DNA of 58,612 nucleotides from Puniceicoccales bacterium (lineage in GTDB: Bacteria > Verrucomicrobiota > Verrucomicrobiia > Opitutales > UBA953). This document shows positions 18,565 through 25,627 of this stretch, one piece after another. The position numbers were made by a program, and so were the translations under genes. The DNA is taken from positions 1 through 58,612 of the forward strand of contig JAISZI010000072.1 in assembly GCA_031269335.1 (NCBI GenBank), given 5' to 3'. The notes below the pieces were generated by a model. The model worked only from the letters and a program-made list of their open reading frames with translations, did not search any database and was not told the origin of the DNA. The stretch's first letter is position 1. Every line of letters begins with the position of its first letter.

Positions 18565-21500
18565 TTCTTTCCCTCTGCGATTGTGATTTCTTGTTCAGTG
18601 AGACCGTAGAGCACATACACGAGCGCGTCTATTTCGGCTTCGAGGACGGTGGTGTCGGCGGCGGGGGTGGCGCGCTTGGCGGTTAGGATTTGGTCAACGA
18701 GGGCGGTGATGGGGGCTTGTTTGGCGGGTGGGATGTCGGGGATGGGGAGGCGTTTCCAGTCGTCGGGGTAGAGTTGGACATTATTCCGGCGGTGTGCGCG
18801 GAGGAAATTGCGTGCGGTACCGGAGTTGATTACGCCGAGAAGATATTTTACGGAGAAACGGCGACTGATTGCTTCCAGTTCTTCGCGCTTTGGCAGATCA
18901 GGGCGCAGCGGCTTTTCGCCGCGATAGCGCGCCGCCTTTTTTAGGGAGGAATTCCGCACCCCATGCAACTGATGCCACAGCACCGAAACGAATATCCCGT
19001 GGTTACAGTAAAACTGCTGCGTGTCGATTGCCCCTCGGATAGCACCAACCATTGGCAGCATGAGTTTCTCCTCCTGTTCATAAAGCTCAGGGAAGGTCTG
19101 CCGACGAAATTGATGTGGAGCACGGGAAGTTCCCCATTCCAGCCATGAATTTTCCGAAAAAATCCACCTCGAAAGATTCTTTCCTTCGACAAACGCTTTG
19201 GGATGTAGCTTATCTTTTATCGGGCTGATCAACTCACCAGTATGGAATGCTCCTTTCGCGGCTTTTTCATCAGCATTGATCACCATTCCCACGCTAATAT
19301 AGCAAATATCAATTAGGGGAAGTGTCTTACTGGAGAACACTTGCACAGCTGTGTCTTCCGGGAAAAACACACGGTTCGTCAGCTTCGCCTGCTCATCCGT
19401 CGGCAGCAGCGAGACCTCGCCGAACGTCTTGCGATGCACGCGGCGGTCGGGCTTCCACTTTGCGCCGTCGGCACGCTGGAAAAAGTAGATGACGTTGTGA
19501 ACGGCGGCGTCGAAGATTTTTACCTCGCCGCAGAAGTCGAGGCGGAGGATGCGGGCGTTTTTGAGGAACCAATTTTGTGATTTTTGGGCGTATTTGGAAT
19601 GGCAGTAGGCGTCGGAGACGATGAGCGTGGAAACGCCGCCGGGGCGCAGGAGTTTGTAGCTGCGTTCGAGAAAGGGGACAAAGAGGTCCCATTTCTCCCA
19701 GAGGGTTTCGTATTGTTTGGAGTCGAGGATGGTTTTGCGTTGCTCGCGGTTCCACTCGCTTTGCTCGTCGGCGCGGACGTAGGGCGGGTTGCCGATGGTG
19801 ATGTCGAAGCCGTCGGTGACGCCGAACATGGACTCGGGATCGAAGTAACCAGCGCGGCGGTCGGCCTTGTAGGGGTCCCATTCCGCGACGGCGGAGGCAA
19901 GTTGCCGGGCGGCACTGCCGCCGATGTCCCTGATAAATTCGCCGATCTCACGTCGCATGCGCCGGTCGTCGCGTTTGCAGGCGTCTTTTTCCTTCTTCGT
20001 CCAAGCGAAGAAATAGCGTGACCGGGTGGTCAGAAGAGCGCGTTCCTTGGGCTCGATCTGATGCTGAAAAAGGTCCCAACCCTCAGGCCGGGGCAGGCCG
20101 AGCAGGGAATTGGCGCAGACGAATTTCGTTTCGAGGTTGGGCAGCGGACGGGGCTGCGAACGATTTTTCTGCTCAATCACGAGCGACAGAAAAAAGCGGA
20201 GTTTGGTAATCTGGATCGCCGTGGGCTGAATGTCCACGCCATGAATGCAATCCTTGATGAGTTCGAGTTTGCGGGTGTAGTCGAAGGATTCGTGGCGAAA
20301 GACCGGCTCGGCCTTTTCCCGCATTTCCGGAGGAAGCGCGGCGAGTTTGGAGGCTTTCCAGTGCGCGTTCTCGGGATCGATCTTGCGCAAGACCGCGACC
20401 AGCAACTGGAGCAACCCCATCGGGAACGCGCCGGAGCCGCATGCGGGATCGAAAATACGCAATCGGCTCAGAATCCCGACAATCTGTCCGGCCTCGGCTT
20501 GCAGCCGGTGTGAGGGGGCTTCGACGGAAACGAGTTCACGAACTTTTGCCTCCAAATCCGGTTTCGCTCTTTCCGGGGCGAGGGCACCGAGGAGCCAGCG
20601 AACCAAGGCTTCCTCCACCATGTAGTGGACAATCTCGCGTGGCGTGTAGAACGAGCCCGTCGATTTGCGAGCCACCGTGCCGGTCTCCGGGTTGACTGCG
20701 GCGAGGAGGTTTTCGAACGCGCGCCCGAGCAGCTCGGGATCGAGCGCGATGTCTTCCTCCAGCGGAGTGTTTTCTTCGATGGTAAACTTGTAGTCCCGGA
20801 ATATGTTAAGGAGACCGCGAGCCTTCGGAGCACCGCTCTCGCCCAACAGGGCGGCGATTTCTGGAACCGGGCGTTCATCGCCAAAAAACAGATAATCCGG
20901 GACGAGCGGCTGTTTGGCGGGCGTGTCGGAGAAGCCGTCCACCCGCACTTCCTGTTTCAGGTCGCTATCCTCGTTCGGAAACTCATCAAGGTTTTCGAAC
21001 AGGCCGCCGTTCAGGAAGGGGATTTGTTGGTAGAGATCTTCGACGGGCGCCTTGGCCTGGAAGAGGCCGACATGACGGAAATAACGCTGGTCGCCATAGT
21101 GTTTGTTTTTCCCCTGATAGCTACGGGCGGCCCGGAAACGGCGTTCCTCGACGGGGGTGGCGAGGGTGGCGAAAAACAGATTTTGGAGGATGGCCAGATA
21201 GTAGCGTCCGGTCTGGTCGTCAGCGCTGTCTGAGGAGCGCCAGTCTGCGAGCAGGCGCTCGATTTGCCGGGTGGAGAAAAGCTCGTTGGGCAACAAGTCC
21301 TTTTCGCGCAGGAACCAGCAAAAGATCAGGCGGGTGAGCAGGCGGATGAGCGCCTCGGAGTCCCGTCCGTCGGCGTCTTTGGTCGCGCCAGCCGGAAAGC
21401 GGGCGTAAAGCCGCGCCCAATAGAACCAATTGCGAATTTCGATGAAGAAACGCCGGTTGAGGGCTTGGACATCGAGGGTTTTTCCCCATGCGCGATGCAG

Positions 21501-22187
21501 GGTGACGAAGTTGATGATTTGCTCTTCGCAGGGCAGGGAGGAAAGGAGAGAGGGAAGCGCGAGGTCGGCGAGAATGTCCAGATGAGCGCGATGGGGAGCA
21601 ACGAAGGTGATGTCCTTGATGAGGGTGACTTTTTCGAGGACATCCTTGGTGGCATCGCGCTTTGAAAGCCGGCGGTGAATGATACCGAGGGAAAGTGTAT
21701 CGCCGTGTTTGAAGACGAGCAGCACCGGCATGTCGAAGAGGCGGTTGATGGCGCGGGTAAGGCCGGCGAGTTCGGTGCGGGAGTAAGGTTGACCGGCACG
21801 TTCGCCTTCGCGTTCGGAGGCAGGGCGGAGTTCGATGGCGAGGAACAGAAAACTGTTGATTTCGGCGCCGTCGAAGCGTCTGTGACTGTCGAACGCCAGT
21901 TCGGGCGTGCCGTGCGCGGCGGACTGAACCTCGGAGTCTGTGAGTTGGAAGAGGAACTCGACGCGCCGCCAGTCGACGACGAGGGCGCGTTCGCGATTGA
22001 GGATGCCCGCCCGGTCGAACGTGTCGAGGAAGCCGGCCGCATCGGGCGAGCGGAGCTTCATGCGGCGCTCGCTTTCGTAGCCGAGGGTTTTCAGGAGGCC
22101 CGAGGATGCGTCGGCCAGCGGATGCGTGCCAAAGGCGGCGAGCGCGGCTTCGATTTTTCGGAGGTGTTCGATGCGATCTTCGGACAT
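18561..22187 (-). CDS. Eco57I/PglX-type adenine-specific DNA methyltransferase
   Basis: 1208 aa. The central class I SAM methyltransferase core has motif I FDPACGSGAFPMGLL (about residue 577) and catalytic motif IV NPPYVR (about 797), the N6-adenine type. A long N-terminal region (1-500) and a C-terminal target-recognition-like region with GKNLSRW resemble PglX/Eco57I-type enzymes. No nuclease motif is obvious, so DNA cutting would have to come from partners. I start at ATG 22187 (MSEDRIEHLRKI); an upstream in-frame start would run into the palindrome. The same first 12 codons are repeated at 24102 in the scar ORF. The stop overlaps the next small gene. Confidence 0.88.
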   Translation of the reverse strand: MSEDRIEHLRKIEAALAAFGTHPLADASSGLLKTLGYESERRMKLRSPDAAGFLDTFDRAGILNRERALVVDWRRVEFLFQLTDSEVQSAAHGTPELAFDSHRRFDGAEINSFLFLAIELRPASEREGERAGQPYSRTELAGLTRAINRLFDMPVLLVFKHGDTLSLGIIHRRLSKRDATKDVLEKVTLIKDITFVAPHRAHLDILADLALPSLLSSLPCEEQIINFVTLHRAWGKTLDVQALNRRFFIEIRNWFYWARLYARFPAGATKDADGRDSEALIRLLTRLIFCWFLREKDLLPNELFSTRQIERLLADWRSSDSADDQTGRYYLAILQNLFFATLATPVEERRFRAARSYQGKNKHYGDQRYFRHVGLFQAKAPVEDLYQQIPFLNGGLFENLDEFPNEDSDLKQEVRVDGFSDTPAKQPLVPDYLFFGDERPVPEIAALLGESGAPKARGLLNIFRDYKFTIEENTPLEEDIALDPELLGRAFENLLAAVNPETGTVARKSTGSFYTPREIVHYMVEEALVRWLLGALAPERAKPDLEAKVRELVSVEAPSHRLQAEAGQIVGILSRLRIFDPACGSGAFPMGLLQLLVAVLRKIDPENAHWKASKLAALPPEMREKAEPVFRHESFDYTRKLELIKDCIHGVDIQPTAIQITKLRFFLSLVIEQKNRSQPRPLPNLETKFVCANSLLGLPRPEGWDLFQHQIEPKERALLTTRSRYFFAWTKKEKDACKRDDRRMRREIGEFIRDIGGSAARQLASAVAEWDPYKADRRAGYFDPESMFGVTDGFDITIGNPPYVRADEQSEWNREQRKTILDSKQYETLWEKWDLFVPFLERSYKLLRPGGVSTLIVSDAYCHSKYAQKSQNWFLKNARILRLDFCGEVKIFDAAVHNVIYFFQRADGAKWKPDRRVHRKTFGEVSLLPTDEQAKLTNRVFFPEDTAVQVFSSKTLPLIDICYISVGMVINADEKAAKGAFHTGELISPIKDKLHPKAFVEGKNLSRWIFSENSWLEWGTSRAPHQFRRQTFPELYEQEEKLMLPMVGAIRGAIDTQQFYCNHGIFVSVLWHQLHGVRNSSLKKAARYRGEKPLRPDLPKREELEAISRRFSVKYLLGVINSGTARNFLRAHRRNNVQLYPDDWKRLPIPDIPPAKQAPITALVDQILTAKRATPAADTTVLEAEIDALVYVLYGLTEQEITIAEGKK

Positions 22188-22216
22188 GGAGCGGGAAGTT
22201 GGGATGGATGAAACTA

Positions 22217-22376
22217 AGGAGGCGATGCAAAATAACCGATACAAATCTGCTTGGTTTTGAAGAGTGATCCGGCGTCGCTGGCGCAGTCATTCACCCCGGC
22301 AAACTCCTGCGCCAGCTCCTTGGCTCGCTCTTCAATCCCGGCGCATCTTTGCATCGTTTATTTTGCATCGCCTCCT
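22217..22376. repeat. 160-bp imperfect palindrome flanked by perfect 19-bp inverted repeats
   Basis: AGGAGGCGATGCAAAATAA (22217-22235) is repeated perfectly inverted at 22358-22376. Nested inside are GAAGAG/CTCTTC (22259-22264, 22328-22333) and GCTGGCGCAG/CTGCGCCAGC (22277-22286, 22307-22316). Most of the arms between these blocks also pair. It lies between the ATPase stop and the methyltransferase start. It has the size and shape of a MITE or of a long RNA hairpin; no flanking target duplication is obvious. Confidence 0.85.
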
Positions 22377-22381
22377 AAGGT

Positions 22382-23845
22382 TCAGAGGCCGGCGGTGAGG
22401 TCGTGCAGGTCATGGAGAATGATGTTCGACTCGGACAGGCGAACGCGGAGGGACTCAGAAATTTCGGGGGCAATGGCGACGAATTCATGCCTCCAGTCGC
22501 GAAAGCGTCCGTGGGTCTGGACAAAGGCGGCGGCGCTGGTTCGCAAGCCATCCAGCGAGGCGAAGAGTTTTTCGGGATTGCGCCGGCAGGTGCCAAAACG
22601 GATGCGGCGTTCGGATTCGGAAACGGCGACGAGGTCGATCTCGACGTCGCCGCGATCCCAGTAGCCGCGAATGCGTTCGCTTAACGGGAAGTCTCCGAGG
22701 CCGAGGCGGCTGCGTTCCTCGTAAAGTTGGCCGGCGAGCGCTTCGAGGGCAAATCCCTCGACACTGGCGAGCCGTTGGTCGGCTTGGGCAATCAATTCCT
22801 CCAAGGGGCGGAAGGCGGTGGCGGAGACCGGGCGCTGGAGCGCGGAAAGCCAGGCGCGGAGGAAATTGTCGCGAATGTAGTAGCGTCCGCTGCGCGCCTT
22901 GGCGGGAGCGAAGACAGGCAGCTTTCGTTCGATCATCCGGTAGCGTTCGGTGAGGATCTTCAGGTAGCCGCCGATCTGTTTGATTTCACCCGCCCGCGAC
23001 ACCTGGGCGATGGCGGACTCAATCTCGGCGTTGGTGCAGCCGGGGGACTTGGCGAGCTGCTGGAGCACCATGTCATAACGGCCCCGGAGTTCGCGGAGGA
23101 ACCAGTTGTCGGCCTCGCCGCGCAAAGGCGAGGAACTGGCGAAGAAGAGACGGTGCAGCAGTTCGTGTCGGCCGGCGGCAAGCACTCCCTGCTCGAAAGC
23201 ATCGCGGTAAAACTTGGGAACGCCCTCGAAGAGATTCCACAAAAAGAGCAGACGCTGAGGAGAATCGTCGGCGTGCACACGCAAAATTTCGAGAATCGAT
23301 GAGGTGTCTAAATGGTCCAGGTCAAGCCGGTCGGTGGCACGATTGAAGAGGGGTGCGTCGCGATCCTCCAGCAGGGCTGTCATCTCGGCATGGAGGGATC
23401 CCAGAACGATGAGACCGCCGGAAATTTCGGAGGCCCGGGCGGCAAGGCGGTCCACCTCGGCCTGCAGTAGTGAGCAGAAGTCACTGAGCGGCTTGCGATG
23501 AAAATACTGAAATTCGTCAATGGCCACAATGTGGTCTGCTTCGGCCAGCCGGGCGACCAGGCGGGCCAGTTCTCCCAGATCGGAGACACGTTCGGGACGC
23601 CCGAAAGTTTCCAGATAACCGTTGCAGGCGGCGACGACACCGACAGGGTCGGAATCTGGAATTTGCATGTAGAGTGTGCGAGTCCGTTGCCCGGCACTCA
23701 GGGACTCTTGGATGAGAGCGGTTTTGCCAATGCGCCGCCGCCCGGAAATTTGCAGAAAAAACCACCGTTTGCGGGCGAGGATCGCTTGCAGTTGGCTCAA
23801 TTCGACACGGCGACCGTAAAAGCTCCACGAGGTTTGGACTGACAT
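22382..23845 (-). CDS. archaeal-type ATPase with DUF234 C-terminal domain
   Basis: 487 aa. Walker A GRRRIGKT at 35-42 and Walker B IVAIDEFQYF (Asp109, Glu110) identify a STAND/MCM-like archaeal ATPase (AAA domain). A winged-helix-like middle follows. The C-terminal part, GDVEIDLVAV...RFGTCRRNP (about 398-425), looks like DUF234, which resembles PD-(D/E)xK nucleases: D/E-I-D followed by G-x-C-K/R. The function of this family is poorly known; it is frequent near mobile and defence genes. It has an AT-rich leader and is bounded by the scar ORF and the palindrome, as if inserted as a cassette. Confidence 0.83.
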   Translation of the reverse strand: MSVQTSWSFYGRRVELSQLQAILARKRWFFLQISGRRRIGKTALIQESLSAGQRTRTLYMQIPDSDPVGVVAACNGYLETFGRPERVSDLGELARLVARLAEADHIVAIDEFQYFHRKPLSDFCSLLQAEVDRLAARASEISGGLIVLGSLHAEMTALLEDRDAPLFNRATDRLDLDHLDTSSILEILRVHADDSPQRLLFLWNLFEGVPKFYRDAFEQGVLAAGRHELLHRLFFASSSPLRGEADNWFLRELRGRYDMVLQQLAKSPGCTNAEIESAIAQVSRAGEIKQIGGYLKILTERYRMIERKLPVFAPAKARSGRYYIRDNFLRAWLSALQRPVSATAFRPLEELIAQADQRLASVEGFALEALAGQLYEERSRLGLGDFPLSERIRGYWDRGDVEIDLVAVSESERRIRFGTCRRNPEKLFASLDGLRTSAAAFVQTHGRFRDWRHEFVAIAPEISESLRVRLSESNIILHDLHDLTAGL

Positions 23846-23849
23846 TTGA

Positions 23850-23925
23850 AGAATTTAGGTAAAAGTTTTTATATTAAGCAATCCGTTTGTTTAATTTTTT
23901 AATGTGTAGTCGATTGAGAATTTTA
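23850..23925 (-). promoter_or_regulatory. AT-rich promoter-like stretch upstream of the ATPase gene
   Basis: This stretch is strikingly AT-rich against GC-rich neighbours. On the minus strand it contains TAATAT (23876-23871), a good -10-like hexamer, with several TTAAA(A/C) sequences further upstream at poor spacing. A separate promoter for the ATPase would fit the idea that it is an inserted cassette. Confidence 0.35.
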
Positions 23926-24102
23926 TCAGGGGCGGTTTTGCTGCGGGGATGGCGACGATGGTGCGGCTTGCAGCACGAGCCATGTGACGAGTTCGAACGC
24001 GGTTTCGTCGTCGCGGGGTTGGGCTTCGGCGACGGGGAGGATGAACTGGCGGCTGTGTTGAAGGCCGATTTTTCGGAGGTGTTCGATGCGATCTTCAGAC
24101 AT
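23926..24102 (-). pseudogene. chimeric scar: methyltransferase start fused to helicase end
   Basis: The 58-codon frame starts MSEDRIEHLRKI, identical to the first 12 residues of the methyltransferase gene. It continues GLQHSRQFILPVAEAQ and DDET-FELVTWLVL, matching the last 40 residues of the PLD-helicase. At DNA level, 24066-24102 equals the methyltransferase start except for one base, and about 23960-24066 is a diverged copy of the helicase 3' end. The join is at about 24062-24067 with a few bases of microhomology. It is a recombination scar, not a functional gene by itself. Confidence 0.85.
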
Positions 24103-24113
24103 GAGGCGGGAGG

Positions 24114-24266
24114 TCAAATGGAGGTGGTGGCGAGCCAGGCGTGGCCCGTGGCGGTGATACGATAGCGCTGGCGGGGGCTGGTGGGCTTGTCGGGGATGGT
24201 GCGCTCAGGCCAACCGGCTTTGAGCAGCAGCGGTTCCAGATGGCTGCACTTGATCCCGAAAATCAT
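24114..24266 (-). CDS. 50-aa ORF coupled to the AlbA-type regulator
   Basis: ATG 24266 overlaps the AlbA-gene stop (ATGA). The product ends TIPDKPTSPRQRYRITATGH plus a short tail, which resembles the closing beta-wing of winged-helix domains found at the C-terminus of filamentation/AlbA-type regulators. It may be a separate small protein or the detached C-terminal end of the upstream gene after a frameshift. The methyltransferase-like start at 24102 follows after 11 bp. Confidence 0.5.
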   Translation of the reverse strand: MIFGIKCSHLEPLLLKAGWPERTIPDKPTSPRQRYRITATGHAWLATTSI

Positions 24267-25624
24267 GACAAAACCTCCCAATGTCCACCCTTGGCGGAGC
24301 CGGAACGCCGGATAATTTTTTCCGATTTGAGCTGCCGTATCAGTCGCTCGATCGTCCGCTCCGTCCGTCCCAAGCGAGCTGCCAGTTCGGGGATCGTTGC
24401 GGCGGGTTGTTCCCGGAGGATGCTCACTATTTTCCCCGACATTTTCCCCGACATTTTCCCCGACATTTCAGCGGAGTCCGGAATGCGGGGGCCGGAGGCC
24501 AGGAGCTTCAGGTAATGCGGGGGAAAGCGGAACTCCACCCAAAGATCATTGTGCTCATGGATGATGCGCGGTCTGGGGGCACTGGCGGCTTTGCAGGCGT
24601 CAACAATGCGTTGGATGCCGCGTCCCCATGTCTCGATTTCCCCTGCCCAGAAAAATGTGCCGGCAATGGAGGGGTTGAAGGGGCGGGAGGAGTGCTTCTG
24701 GAAAAGATTCCGGGTGGACCACCCCTCTGGCAGCTCCCCGGGATTCCAGATCTGGAGGCGGTCGTCATGCACTCGAATCTGGATGGGCGCGCCCACCCCG
24801 TAATCCCGATGGATGATGGCGTTGAGCAGGGCTTCGCGCAGGGCGGCGGGAGGAACGGGGAAACGCTCGACACGGTGGATGCCCTGGTAGCTGATGGCGG
24901 CTTTCAGGTATTTGAACAGCAGCAGCTCGATGACCCGGGCGCTTTGCGAGAACAGGTCGCCGCGGATTTCATCGTGATAGAGCAGCTCGGATCCACTCTG
25001 AAAATAACCGACCTTGATAAACGCACCGGGAAAGAATCGTTCCGGGCGGGAATAAAACAGAAGAAGAGCCGCCCGCCGGAGGTAATCGCCGTCGGTGAGG
25101 TTCAGTTTATCGAGAAGCTCCGCGGTGGATGCCTTGAGGTCGCCGGAGTTCAGCCGGCCGCTTTGCCGGGCAAGACGCCGGAAGGCGGCAAGCGCATCCT
25201 GCGAAAGATCGCGGGGGCCGACGCCCGGGACCGGCACACCATCCCAGGCGCGACCTTGCTTGCGCAGCAGGAAGCGGTCGAGTGCGGCACCCTTGAGTTC
25301 CTGGTTCGTGCTGCCGGCGCGCTGAAAGTAATGCCCGCGATAGCTGATTGGCGACGGGCAGGCAGGCACGACGATTTCCAGCCACGCCTTGTCGGCGTCC
25401 TCGTGGTGATTGACCGGAACGACGATGCCGAGCAAATCACGGATTTTATTGGGCAGGTCCTCCAGGAGTTTCCCGGCATCCGACAAACCGATGGCTTCGC
25501 CTCGGTCATTGCGGCCGATGTGCAGGGCGCCACCGTCGGCATTGGCAAAGCCGCAGACGTGGCGCAGATGCTCATCGCGCCACGCTTCCTTCCATTCGAT
25601 GTGCTGATGTTCGCGAGTCGGCAT
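24263..25624 (-). CDS. AlbA/Schlafen-type ATP-binding winged-helix regulator
   Basis: 453 aa. The N-terminal AlbA_2 (Schlafen AAA-like) domain has E-W-K-E and FANADGGALHIGRND (about 8-40). A GHKL-like ATP-binding segment, HRDYGVGAP...DDRLQIWNPGELP (about 268-300), follows. The motif MSGKMSGKMSGK (about 385-396) is encoded by three perfect 12-bp repeats. A C-terminal winged helix contains IPELAARLGRTERTIERL. Such proteins are common in defence islands and may be regulators or effectors. It starts 3 bp after the helicase stop. Confidence 0.85.
   Translation of the reverse strand: MPTREHQHIEWKEAWRDEHLRHVCGFANADGGALHIGRNDRGEAIGLSDAGKLLEDLPNKIRDLLGIVVPVNHHEDADKAWLEIVVPACPSPISYRGHYFQRAGSTNQELKGAALDRFLLRKQGRAWDGVPVPGVGPRDLSQDALAAFRRLARQSGRLNSGDLKASTAELLDKLNLTDGDYLRRAALLLFYSRPERFFPGAFIKVGYFQSGSELLYHDEIRGDLFSQSARVIELLLFKYLKAAISYQGIHRVERFPVPPAALREALLNAIIHRDYGVGAPIQIRVHDDRLQIWNPGELPEGWSTRNLFQKHSSRPFNPSIAGTFFWAGEIETWGRGIQRIVDACKAASAPRPRIIHEHNDLWVEFRFPPHYLKLLASGPRIPDSAEMSGKMSGKMSGKIVSILREQPAATIPELAARLGRTERTIERLIRQLKSEKIIRRSGSAKGGHWEVLS
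24430..24465 (-). repeat. three perfect 12-bp tandem repeats inside the AlbA-type gene
   Basis: The unit TTTTCCCCGACA (plus-strand reading) occurs three times head to tail, encoding the MSGK repeats. The unit length is a multiple of three, so copy-number change would lengthen or shorten the interdomain linker without breaking the frame. Confidence 0.9.
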
Positions 25625-25627
25625 CGG

